A stretch of 64,000 bases of DNA from Diplocarpon mali (lineage: Eukaryota > Ascomycota > Leotiomycetes > Helotiales > Drepanopezizaceae). Positions 46,642 through 56,270 of this stretch are shown piece by piece. A model generated the notes under the pieces. That model did no database searches and was not told where the DNA came from. It saw only the letters and a list, made by a program, of their open reading frames with translations. Position 1 is the stretch's first letter; each line of letters starts with the position of its first letter. The stretch is taken from positions 1-64,000 of the forward strand of contig JAENRP010000260.1 in the NCBI GenBank assembly GCA_024741835.1, read 5' to 3'. Made by a program: the position numbers and the translations under genes.

Positions 46642-49600
46642 ATATCTAAGGCTAGAGAAATTAAAGGGCTTATATAAGGTCTTAACCCTAAAACGGAAGA
46701 TCTAAGTACTAAAGGATCGCCTAGTATACTAAATTTGCAAACTAATAAAACTTTAAAATCAGATGCAAATTAAGCTTAATTTATAAAAAGATTCAATACT
46801 AGCGCTAATATTTATTAATACTACTAGACTATTTATAACCTTAATTAAAGGTAATAATTGGTTTTCTTAAATAGTAAATAACTCTACTTAATAGATATAG
46901 ACCATTTACATTAGGACTAAATCTAAGCTTATAAAAAAGCAAGAAACTTAAAAAGTGATAAAGGAACGCCAGACCTAATTAAAGCTAATAGCTATTAAGT
47001 CTAATAATATATTAAAAATCAGGGTAAAGCTTAATAAATAGGTAAAATAAGGAGTTTATTATAAATCAATTATAATATATAAAGGTTCCTATTAGAATAG
47101 CATTACTAAGCGAAGCATCTAGTAAGTAGAGACTGACTATTGCACTCTATTATAAGATGCTAACTTACTATTAGAATTCTAAGACCTTGCGGTTAAGGTA
47201 AACGTATACCTATAAAATAGAATAGGTAGTAGACTAATAGTTGATAGCACCCAAATATCGCTATATAAGGCATATTTCGGATAGAAACTAAGCTTAAATC
47301 ATATCTACGTCTTTAAAAGCGTCTACTACTCCTATATTAGCCCAAAGTCCTAGCCTATAAGTATAAAGAGTAAGAAGCTAATAGACTAAGGTAAAGAGTA
47401 TATATTTATTAAATATATTAAATAGATAATAAAGTAATAGATAATATATGCGCTAAATCTAAGGCAAGTAATCATATCCTTAGTAGTTAAGTTTAATAAA
47501 TCTTAAAATAAAGGGGAGCTATCTTTAAAGTTCTATATACTTAAAGATTCGCAAGGTATACTACTTAATAGTAATACTATTAAGCCGAACTAATAACCCT
47601 TTTCTTTAAGCTTAGGTATATTAAGTGCACCTGCTAATTAACGACCTACTAATCGCCTAAAGGCCGAATAGACTATTCCTATTATCCGCAAACTGCTTAA
47701 AGTATAGAATAACTTTAATATTATTATCCTTTTAATTAAAGCACTTATAGTAAAGGATATTCCTAAAATAAGTATAAGTAATAATAAGCCTCTACTATTA
47801 GAAAGCGGTTCCTTAGATAATAAGCCTATAGAACCTATAGTTAAACCTACGCCTTTGAAAAGGAATAAAGACCTAGAACTAGAAGACGCCTTAAACGAAT
47901 GTGAATCTAAATATATCTAAGCTATAATAGCGCATAGGATCTATAAGCTTGAACTTTAATAGAACTTTAATAAAGATAATACGTTCCTAGCCGCTAAGAG
48001 GATAATGAAAATCTCTCTTCTAAAGACGTATAATAAAGCTATTAATAATTTAAAGAATAGAGTAGTATAGAATAAGGCAATTTAAGAGGAGATAAGCTCT
48101 TTTACTGTAAATAGTATATAGATAGAAGAACTAACGCCAAAGGATATAAACCTAATATTAATAAAGTGGGTCTTTATAATTAAGATATATACAAATAGGA
48201 CCTTAGAATATTATAAGGCAAGGCTTATAGCTAAGGGCTTCTCCTAATAGTATAAAGAAGACTACTTTAATACATTCGCGCCGATAGTTCGCATAAATAC
48301 CCTTCGCATATTCATAGCAATAGTAGCTGCTAAGGACCTTAAATACAGATAGTATAATATTAAAAATGCATTTATCAAAGCGACTATAAAGAAACGGATT
48401 TTTCTCTCTTAACCTAATAGTATTCCTATATGCGCTAGCCACTCTTTCTATATACTCCGCAGTATATATAGGCTTAAACAATCAGCTTATAATTAGAACC
48501 TCTTATATAACTCTACTTTAGTAGAAATAGGATTCGTTTAAAGCCTAGCTAACCCTTATTGTGGAGACCTGAGATGGATAGGTCTTGTGACATATATCAC
48601 ATGATCGGCGCAGGCCGGTAGGAGGATAAAAGGGCCACCTTCTGTATATAGAGACAGCGCGTGTCGCCATAGTACTGAATATACCCTATACTTGGGACTT
48701 GTCCCTAACATCTTGCCTAGGAGAGCCCGCTTGTGGTGCTTCCTCCTCTTGTTCTTGGGTCTTCCCTTAGGCCTATTCTTGTGTTGTCTCCTCTCCAAGT
48801 TTTATATTATCTATTTACTTATATTAAGTGTAGAATCAAGTTACTATTATATATTAATAATATTACTACAGCTATAAAAATAACCACTTAATTAGATTGG
48901 TTCTTTATAACTATTCGAAAACGTTTTAATACTAAAGATCTAAGGGGAATTTATAAGATCCTTAGCATCTGCGTCATAAGGAACCGCTCTACTTAAGAAC
49001 TCTAGTTAGACTAAGAGTAGTATATTAAGAAGATCCTAGACCGAATAGGACTCTCTACTTATACTCCTAACTTTAAGCTAAAGCGTACTCTAATCGAAGG
49101 AAAGTATAATAAGTTAGAGCCTATTAATAGAAATAAGTAAAGAGGAGATTTAAAGAAGTACTAATAGGATATTAGAGCGATTATATATACTATAGTATAT
49201 ATAAGACCAGATATCGCCTTTATTATTAAGCAACTTAGTCAAAACCTAAAGGATCCGACAATTTAATATAAGAATGCAATTAAGCGACTTAAAAGGTACC
49301 TTTAATTAATAATCATATAAAAGGTAAGATATATACTAATGAAATATATAAGCGCAAAGCTTAAAGTATATACTAATTCTAACTAGGCAAATATAAAAGG
49401 TTAGAAAAGTATATCTAGAAGCGTAGTAGTACTATATAGCAGACCTATATTATAAGGAAGTAAGAAGTAGAAATCAGTAGCTACTACAAGCACTAAGGCC
49501 GAATATATATTAATATTATTAAATTGCAAGCAAGGATTATAAATCGCCTAAGTTCTAAAAGATATAGATTTCGCTAAGTATATTAGATAAGATAAGAACT

Positions 49601-49850
49601 ATATTAATCTTTAAGTAAATAATATAAAGGCAATTGCACTTATTAAGAATCTATACTTATATAAGCGATCGAAATATATTAATATTACCTATTACTTTAT
49701 CTGCGACCTTATTACGAAAAACAAGTTATCAATTACTTATATCTTAATTAAATAGTAGTAGATGGATTTATAAAACTATTAAAGATAGTTGCAAAGTTTA
49801 AAGCATTTAAAGATATACTAAGGTTATAAAAGATAGTAAAGGCTTAGTAG
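46642..49850 (+). pseudogene. Copia-B3 pol: integrase, RT and RNase H, dead
   Basis: Matches Copia-B1 pol along its length. The RT is split by the solo Gypsy LTR (48560-48806), just before its active site. The catalytic YIDD reads YINN (AAT AAT at 48856-48861); both Asp are lost, whereas Copia-B1 keeps both. RNase H lies at about 49230-49700. Stops are frequent. The minus-strand open frame 48203-48481 is a shadow. Confidence 0.82.
48560..48806 (+). repeat. Solo Gypsy LTR, 247 bp, almost free of RIP
   Basis: Runs from TGTGGAGACCTGAG to AAGTTTTATA, flanked by TTAT on both sides (48556-48559 and 48807-48810). Length equals the Gypsy-B LTRs, in reverse orientation to them. It keeps many CpA and TpG dinucleotides that are TpA in the other LTRs, so it arrived after, or escaped, the RIP of its surroundings. 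No internal sequence remains, so it is a solo LTR left by LTR-LTR recombination. The open frames inside it (48556-48798 minus, 48692-48877 plus) are LTR sequence, not genes. Confidence 0.92.
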
Positions 49851-49861
49851 GCTTAAGGACG

Positions 49862-50014
49862 ACTCCTAGGCCCGCCTTGCGAGTTAGGTTATATAGTCTT
49901 ATAAAGGAAAGTTTTTCTTTAAATCGACTCTTAAGCCTAGATCGCAAGTTAAGTCACATAGTCTTATAAAGGAACGCTTTTGGGAAATTTGACTCCTAGT
50001 CCTACCTTGCGAGT
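49862..50014 (+). repeat. Three 23-bp palindromes in Copia-B3 3' region
   Basis: Starts at 49862, 49927 and 49992 (spacings 65 and 65, not multiples of three), the counterparts of those in Copia-B1 and B5. Confidence 0.8.
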
Positions 50015-50153
50015 AGAATTTAATGATTTCAATAGAGGTTGCTATTAATTAATTGTTTTTAATTTAAAAAAATACCTAGGAGTTAAATTAGCGCAAAAGG
50101 ATAGTTATTATTTTCCCAACTATAGGTCAATCAGAGTAAGGTCTAAGTAAGGG

Positions 50154-50348
50154 TATTAAAATAGGTAATATAGCTATTACTCTAATATATTATTATATAA
50201 CCCTACTGCTTAATCAATAGGATATTAATACATATATAGCTATAAGGAAGAAAGGGGTAACCTTCCTTCCTTAACTCTTACTAATATATCGACTATCGAC
50301 CTTTAGAAGTTTCCTTAACCTACTGCGCCGACTTACTTAAGCTCAATA
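50154..50348 (+). repeat. Copia-B3 3' LTR, 195 bp
   Basis: TATTAAAATAGGTAAT to CTCAATA, preceded by a purine tract (TAAGTAAGGG) and followed by TTAAT, the target duplication matching 28134-28138. Confidence 0.9.
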
Positions 50349-51469
50349 TTAATAAACATTTAAAATCTGAGTCAATCTTAGAGTAACTAGGACAGGTTTG
50401 AAAAGATTCAGATAAAGGGTTAGTGAAAAGTTTAAAATTATTATTATTTTTAATATTTTCAAGCGTTAATATTGAAAAAGTAGATAGTAGTTTTAAGTTA
50501 TTTAAGGATATCTTTTTATCCTCTTACTTATAGGCTAGGCTTAAGAGTAGAATTCCGAATTTTATTAAAAGTTTAATCCGAGTTTGCTAAGAGATTCTAA
50601 GTAGGTATTAAACAGCTAATAGAAGCGTTATAACTAATTGCAATAAGATAAGGTTTACCTAATTAAAGACCAATTTCTAAAATAAGGTTTATATCTAAGA
50701 TTCTTCTTAGCCTCTAGGCCAATTCCTATTAGTCCTTAAAATAAAGGGGTCTCTAGAGACGATTCTAGGGCAAATTTTAAAGTTCTATTAAGCTGAGGTA
50801 GCTGAATTATTAAATTCGGATTTCTAAAGATTCTAAAGAGGCACTTTTAATTAGAGTTTACGCTTGGTATTACTTAAGTACTTAAAACTACTGCTATTTA
50901 AGATTGCTATTATAGGGTTTGCTAAACTTTTCATACTAAAAAGCTAAAAATTCCGAAAATCTCAAAGTTAAGGAAGAAAATAGGGGTTTTTATAGCAGAG
51001 CCGAAAAGGGAAAATCTAAAGTTATTAATAGTTGCTAAACGAAAATCGATAGTTTTAAATAACTAAGCGATTAAGGATAGGGTTTTTAGAGTTAATCAAA
51101 ATGCTATAAGTATTTCAAAGATGTATTTTTCGAAAGGCCAGTCTCTTATCTACAAACTAAGAGATCGATAAGGTTATATAAGAACGGAAATCTTAAGAAA
51201 TCGGTCCTTGCGTAGGTCACTAATATAAAACAGAAGGGAGATAATACAAGAATAGGCCTAAGGGAAGACTTAAAAACAAAAGGAAGAAGCACTACAAGCG
51301 GGCTCTCTTAGATAAGATATTAGGAACAAGTCCTAAGTATAGGGTATATTCAGTACTATAGCGACACGCGCTCTCTCTATATACAGAAGATGCCCTTTTT
51401 ATCCTCCTATCGGCCCTGCCCTATCATATGACTTTTGTCACGTGATTCATCCATTCCCAGGTCTCTACA
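50349..51469 (-). mobile_element. Gypsy-A right arm: leader and 5' LTR
   Basis: Gypsy-A resumes after Copia-B3. 50354-51223 match the Gypsy-B leader (45537-46394), with one palindrome at 50526. The 5' LTR follows at 51224-51469. No coding sequence. Confidence 0.88.
51224..51469 (-). repeat. Gypsy-A 5' LTR, 246 bp
   Basis: TATAAAACAGAAGG to GGTCTCTACA on the + strand, then TTAG, repeated at 11953-11956. It holds two 8-bp palindromes, TCATATGA (51424-51431) and TCACGTGA (51438-51445). Confidence 0.88.
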
Positions 51470-51921
51470 TTAGAAGTCCTTAGCAAGGTATAGCCCTCTC
51501 CTTTTGCTATCTTATAGTATCTTTTGGAAATTCTCTATATATAAGTCTTTTAGTCTAAGGGCCTCTTCGCTAGGTTAATCCTCCTAGGGTCTTATATCCC
51601 TTTCGAAGTCCCTTAGTATCTAAGGTTACCTTAGATTAAGCGGTATTAATAATCTCCCCTTGGTCATTTCCTAATATTATCCAGATATTACTTTACGCCC
51701 TAATAGGATCCGAAAGAAGTCCGATATAGTCGTATTTTGCATATTATTATGCTATTATCTAGTTATAGTTAGGATACCAATTGCACTCCGGTTTTGCCTT
51801 AATTGTAATGCGTAATAGAACGCAGGTAGAAGAGGATAGTATCTACCTTTAAAGTAATAATTCTAGCTAGATTCGCGTACCTTTTGCCTTTTCCCCTTTA
51901 ATAGTAACTAATATTACTTTG

Positions 51922-52116
51922 TATTGAGCTTAAGTGAGTCGGCGCAGTAGGTAATAGAAACTTCTAAAGGTCGATGGTCGATATATTAGTAAGAGTTAAG
52001 GAAGGAAGGTTACCCCTTTCTTCCCTATAGCTATATACGTGTCAACATCCTACTGACTAAGCAGTAGGGTCATATGACAATACATCGGAGTGATGGCTGT
52101 ATCACCCATCTCAACA
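51922..52116 (-). repeat. Miniature Copia 3' LTR, least mutated copy
   Basis: On the minus strand it reads TGTTGAGATGGGTGATAC to CTCAATA. It retains most CpA/TpG sites lost in the other copies, so it is the best reference for the ancestral LTR. Confidence 0.92.
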
Positions 52117-52180
52117 CCCCTACTCAGACCTTACTCCGACTGCAGGTCAATCGGAGTAAGGTCTGAGTAGGGGTATTGAG
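52110..52180. repeat. Foldback palindrome, 30-bp arms
   Basis: 52110-52139 and 52151-52180 are inverted copies with one mismatch, separated by 11 bp. Each arm contains the purine tract region (GTCTGAGTAGGGG) and seven bases of LTR end. The normal element has this sequence once, so the second arm is an inverted duplicate at the deletion joint. Confidence 0.92.
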
Positions 52181-52229
52181 AAGTATTAAATGGGGAGGAA
52201 GTCCTCTTGTCGAAAAGGGTTTTTAGGCT

Positions 52230-52375
52230 ATAACGCAGGGAATCACACCTCCTACGAAACATAGTAAAGCAAGGAATCATACCTCTTATAGTACCAAAGG
52301 GTTATAGAGCAAGGAATCATACCTCTTGCAATATAGGTTAGCTAAATAGGGAATTATACCTCCTATTTGCCGATT
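52230..52375 (-). repeat. Leader repeats of the miniature Copia
   Basis: Four reverse copies of the A(A/G)GAGGTATGATTCC motif, as in the full Copia-B leaders, showing that the complete leader was kept in the miniature form. Confidence 0.78.
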
Positions 52376-52484
52376 GCTCGCCTTTTACTATAAGTCTTAT
52401 TCAACTTTCTATTAATAGTTATAATGCAAGTGCTTTCTAAAGGAAGTTGATAATCTATTATCGGTCTATCTAAGGCTTATAATC

Positions 52485-52679
52485 TATTAAGCTTAAGTAA
52501 GTCGGCGCAATAGGTAATAGAAACTTCTAAAGGTTAATAGTCGATATATTAGTAAGAGTTAAAGAAGGAAGGTTACCCCTTTCTTCCTTATAGCTATATA
52601 TATATTAATATCCTACTGACTAAGCAGTAGGGTCATATGATAATACATCGGAGTGATAGCTGTATCACCCATCTTAACA
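52485..52679 (-). repeat. Miniature Copia 5' LTR, 195 bp
   Basis: On the minus strand it begins TGTTAAGATGGGTGAT and ends CTTAATA, then GATTATAAGCC, a mutated primer site at 52472-52484. Confidence 0.9.
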
Positions 52680-53102
52680 CTTTGTATATTTAGGTTAGTA
52701 TTTAAAGTAAGCCGGAAATACAATCAAGTACTCCTTAAATCAAGAAAGAATTCTTCAGTTTAATAACCTTGCTATCTATAGTAAAGGTGCTACTACTGAT
52801 TAGTAAAGGTTTTATACTAGTAATCGATATTCATATGAATATAGTTAAGTACTTATTATTAAAAAGAATCTATTATAATATCTGTCTATCTCTATATGAC
52901 TGAGATAGTACCTTTATACCTATGAATGTCCTCCCTCTTATAGTCCCTCTTAGCTGTATATAGATATCCTTCCGAAGTCCTCCGGCTGAACAGCCGTCCG
53001 AAATACATACGAAACCCCTTATATCGCATATGGTATAGCTATATAGGATGACCCTAGGAACAAGGGCAGCTTGCCTCTTGCATAGGAATCTGCGTACCAA
53101 TA

Positions 53103-53847
53103 TATATAGTATTATATTTAAGCACTATTCCAGATCCTTCGTACTATTTTTAAAGAGCTTCCTATATATCTAAGGCAGATTTATCGCCTTTTATATAAGC
53201 TAATAGTCTTAGTTTACAATTAAATATAATAGTAAGCTTTATTTAAGATTCCTTAACTTCCTATCTAACTTAACTGTCCCTTTCCTTAAGAGTGGTAGAA
53301 TAGTCCTATAAGTCAACTTTAAGTAAAGTATATATTCTAGCTTTTATATAAAGATATATAGTTAAGGCGTTTGACTTTATAAGGTTTAAAACCTTATTCC
53401 TCTATTAACTATAGTCCTTTGCACCTTTAAGCTTTTAAGACTTAGGGAGGCTAAGGGCAGCTAAAGATAATAATATCTTATTTATATATATATATAGAGA
53501 GTTATCGAAAGGAGAAGGAGGAGAAGAAGGAGATAAACCATTATATTCGAGTTTAAGGTACTATATATTAGTCCTTATAAGATTAGGTGATTTAGGCAAT
53601 AGAGTACTTTTAGCAATTAAGCTAATAATCTCAGCTATTAGTCCTAATGATTCTGCTATAGCGACGATTCTCGCGTAAGCTTAGATTATTGCGTAGTACT
53701 CTAGAAGGGGAATAGCCACTATTTTAATATTGAAATAACGCTATTATACGTCGTTAGTTAAGTAAAACTTAAAATATCGATCAGCCTTTTCGTTTATAAA
53801 AGAGACTTTAATCAATGGAATTTATCGAATGCTATTCATAAGCATAT
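53103..53847 (-). pseudogene. Copia-C copy 2: gag-like fragment
   Basis: 53103-53735 match the gag-like segment at 8971-9607, with the same minus-strand frame and landmarks. The N-terminal side lies toward 53847, next to a primer site and LTR, so this is the 5' end of the element. It is cut at 53103 by repeat X-2. In-frame stops present. Confidence 0.55.
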
Positions 53848-53860
53848 AGGGCTTATAACC
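53848..53860 (-). promoter_or_regulatory. Copia-C primer-binding site
   Basis: Minus strand GGTTATAAGCCCT, identical to the Copia-B site although the LTRs are unrelated. It fixes the LTR boundary at 53861. Confidence 0.62.
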
Positions 53861-54210
53861 TATAGCAAGGAGGTTCTCTAATAGTAAACTTAATAGTAAA
53901 CTAAAAGAGGGTACGAAGAAGTATAAAGTGCAAACGACGATATTAGATATCTTGATTTATAAGAGCTCTTTAACTAAGAGCTATTTAAGGTAAGCGGGCT
54001 TCTTAGCGAAGCCGCTAAGTCATATGGCAAGTTATATAACATATCATATATATAATATATCATATGATAGGTCATATGATAAACATATGACAGGCATACC
54101 TGCAATATATAGCATAAGCAAACTATGCTATACTATATTCTTATATACAAGGCGAAACTAGTATACAAAGTCCTTATATCTTTACTATTTAGCTTAGTAT
54201 ACTTATAGCT
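53861..54210 (-). repeat. Copia-C 5' LTR (possibly truncated)
   Basis: Ends on the minus strand next to the primer site; the outer end is cut or hidden by Copia-B4 at 54211. It holds several CATATGA/CATATGGC motifs (about 54034-54092) and short inverted repeats around AGCGGCTTCGCTAAG-like sequence near 53990-54012. LTR identity rests on the primer site and position; its partner LTR is absent. Confidence 0.5.
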
Positions 54211-54407
54211 TATTAAGATGGGTGATATAGCTATTACTCCGATGTATTATCATATGACCCTACTGCTTAATCAATAGGATATTAATACGTATATAGCTAT
54301 AGGGAAGAAAGGGGTAACCTTCCTTCCTTAACTCTTACTAATATATCGACTATCGACCTTTAGAAGTTTCTATTACCTATTATACCGACTTACTTAAGCT
54401 TAATAAG
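54211..54407 (+). repeat. Copia-B4 5' LTR, 197 bp
   Basis: TATTAAGATGGGTGAT to CTTAATA. It is two bases longer than the others because of an extended T run near 54360. Confidence 0.86.
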
Positions 54408-54667
54408 TTATAAGCCTTAGATAGACCGATAATAGATTATTAACTTCCTTTAGAAAGTACTTATACTGCAACTATTAATAGGAAGTTGAATAAGACTTAT
54501 AGTAAAAAGTAAGCAATCGGCGAATAGGAGGTATAATTCCCTATTTAGCCAACCTATATTATAAGAGGTATGATTCCTTGCTCTATAACCCTTTGGTACT
54601 GCAAGAGGTGTAATTCCTTGCTTTATTGTATTTCGTAGGAGGTATGATTCCCTGCGTTATAGTAAAA

Positions 54668-54707
54668 NNNNNNNNNNNNNNNNNNNNNNNNNNNNNNNNN
54701 NNNNNNN
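54668..54707. other. Assembly gap (40 N) in the Copia-B4 leader
   Basis: Flanked by GTAAAA and a run of A. Copia-B2 and B3 have no extra sequence between GTTATAG and CCCTTTTCGA, so the gap is probably a misjoin or an A-run expansion. Confidence 0.9.
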
Positions 54708-54839
54708 AAAAAAAAACCCTTTTCGACAAGAGGACTTCCTCCCCATTTAATACTTTTACAATACCTGCTATTTAATCATTTCGACTTTTCGATAAGAGGA
54801 GTGCCCTTAACTATTTAATTTATTTGATTTTAAACGCAA

Positions 54840-55655
54840 TTCTATTCGAAATAGCAATAGCTTCCGATTTTAATCGAAACACTAGACTTAAAGACCTCTA
54901 ACTCTCTTAAAAGAACTGGCAATAATAGTTCGATAATTTAAAGCTTTACTTTAAGAGTAAAGGTATTAAAATAGCAATTCAAAAGACACTTATTAAATAT
55001 GTAAGAATAGCCTCCTATACTCCCTTTACTAATTCGTCTACTTCTACTTTAATAGTTAATACAATTGCTAAGGATTTACTAGATATATTAAATAAGCTTA
55101 GTCTAAGAGCTTTAATAGATAATAACTAAGAATCCTAAAGGCAGATTTTGAATATAGAAAAGGAGAAGGAGTATAGGCTAGCCTTAGCTAAATGCAAGCT
55201 TAAGATTAATAGAGGTTTAAGCGATAAAGACTGAGATTTTATTCAAGTTTATAATAATATAAAAATAAGATAAGATACTTTAAAGGTAAAATACTCTTAG
55301 ACAATTACCCTTAATACCTAGCATCTGCTATAGTAAATTACTTTATTTTAATATAAAAAAGATAAAGATAGTAAGGATATAGATATAAATATAGACTTTG
55401 CTTAATCTATACTATATAAAGTAAAGAGGAGAGTAAGAGCTATAGATTCTAAGATAGCTATAACTTTTAGGGAAACTTAGCTTTTTAGTTTCCTACTCAA
55501 TAGCCTCCCTCTTAAGTTTACTATTGCGAAACAATCTCTTCTCATTTAACCTAACCTTAAGATCTATAAGAAGATCGACCTCCTTCGAACTGTTAAGCAA
55601 GACCTCGAAGGAAGCTCTAAATCGGCAAATGCCGTATTATAGGGCAACGATAAGC
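54840..55655 (+). pseudogene. Copia-B4 gag fragment, dead
   Basis: Same gag N-terminal and middle part as in Copia-B2 and B3, with stops; it ends at the Gypsy-C junction. The shared stretch around 55555-55600 (Lys-Lys-Ile-Asp-Leu-Leu) is clear. Confidence 0.7.
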
Positions 55656-56270
55656 TATAACGGTTGCACCTCCACTTAGTGCAATTACCTAGGAGTATAG
55701 CGTTTTAAGGTTTTGCAATCTCGATTCGATATAGGATTATCTTAAATCAACCCTAAAGGTGCAAAAGGATATTCTTATATAATATTATATAAATGGATAA
55801 AGAGCCTTAAGCTACTTATATATATAAGGAAGAAGGGCTCTCCTTTAAAGAGGGCTCTCTAACTTCTTCGTTTCCTTTATATTAAACCTATAGAATACGC
55901 CTTTTGCACTACTTCTTACTCCTATACTTGATCTTATATTTTAATAGTTTTATATTATTATATTAAATGAAGAAGTTCTTCTCTACTAAGGACGGCTTTT
56001 AATAATATCCTACCCCTTTTGAAAATTGATTTATAGTTATTTCGACTTTCGATAGAGTTAAGATCTTAAAGATCTCTTAGATAAACTAGGAGCTTAAGTA
56101 TAGCTTATTAATTAGTATAATCGAAGAACACTTTCATTAGCCGGATTTTCTTAACTACTCCTTTTATAAAAGTACTATAAGTAGAAGTTAAGAGAGCACT
56201 ATACTATTAGAACCCTTTTTCTATAAAACCCCTTTTTAACTAAATTACTATTAAAACCAAAATCAGTAAA
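55656..56270 (+). repeat. Gypsy-C 5' LTR and leader (limits uncertain)
   Basis: Starts TATAACGGTTGCACC at the edge of Copia-B4 gag. There is no coding frame until the ATG at 56271. Without the 3' LTR the LTR end cannot be fixed; about 350 bp is plausible. Confidence 0.45.

Larger units (their letters stand above)
46642..50348 (+). mobile_element. Copia-B3 right arm: pol, 3' palindromes, 3' LTR
   Basis: Resumes at the ATAT duplication after Gypsy-B. It contains integrase, RT, RNase H, three palindromes and the 3' LTR. It is parallel to Copia-B1 5175-8627 apart from the solo Gypsy LTR at 48560-48806. Confidence 0.9.
51922..52679 (-). mobile_element. Miniature Copia-B (758 bp), non-autonomous
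   Basis: Two 195-bp Copia-B LTRs (51922-52116 and 52485-52679) enclose 368 bp and are flanked by CTTTG on both sides (51917-51921 and 52680-52684). Reading the minus strand: LTR, primer site, leader with the AAGAGGTATGATTCC repeats, a foldback palindrome, purine tract, LTR. All coding sequence is absent, so it resembles terminal-repeat retrotransposons in miniature (TRIM) and would need Copia-B proteins. The low-coordinate LTR is nearly free of RIP changes; the other has several. Confidence 0.92.
51474..53102 (-). repeat. Repeat X, copy 2, split by the miniature Copia
   Basis: About 870 bp besides the inserted 758-bp miniature Copia and its duplication. 52785-53102 match the inverted X-1. 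A minus-strand open frame (52873-53100) includes AALVPRVILYSYTICDIRGF and RGTIRGRTFIGIKVLSQSYR. The part at 51474-51916 is less AT-rich than its surroundings and reads on the minus strand with few stops over short stretches (for example near 51860-51680), but I cannot identify it. It could be a host gene fragment or an unknown transposon gene. At 53102 it joins Copia-C sequence abruptly. Confidence 0.5.
54211..55655 (+). mobile_element. Copia-B4: 5' LTR, leader and partial gag
   Basis: 5' LTR (54211-54407), primer site (54408), leader with four repeats (54526, 54563, 54603, 54637; spacings 37, 40, 34), 40 N, then gag up to about 55655 before its zinc knuckle. There Gypsy-C begins. The gag matches 10190-11000 in Copia-B2. 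The rest of B4 is not in the window. Confidence 0.85.

Noticed and set aside
53861..54210. Host promoter or origin, because of clustered CATATGA motifs and AT-rich runs
   Set aside because: The position next to a copia primer site and gag makes an LTR the simpler reading.
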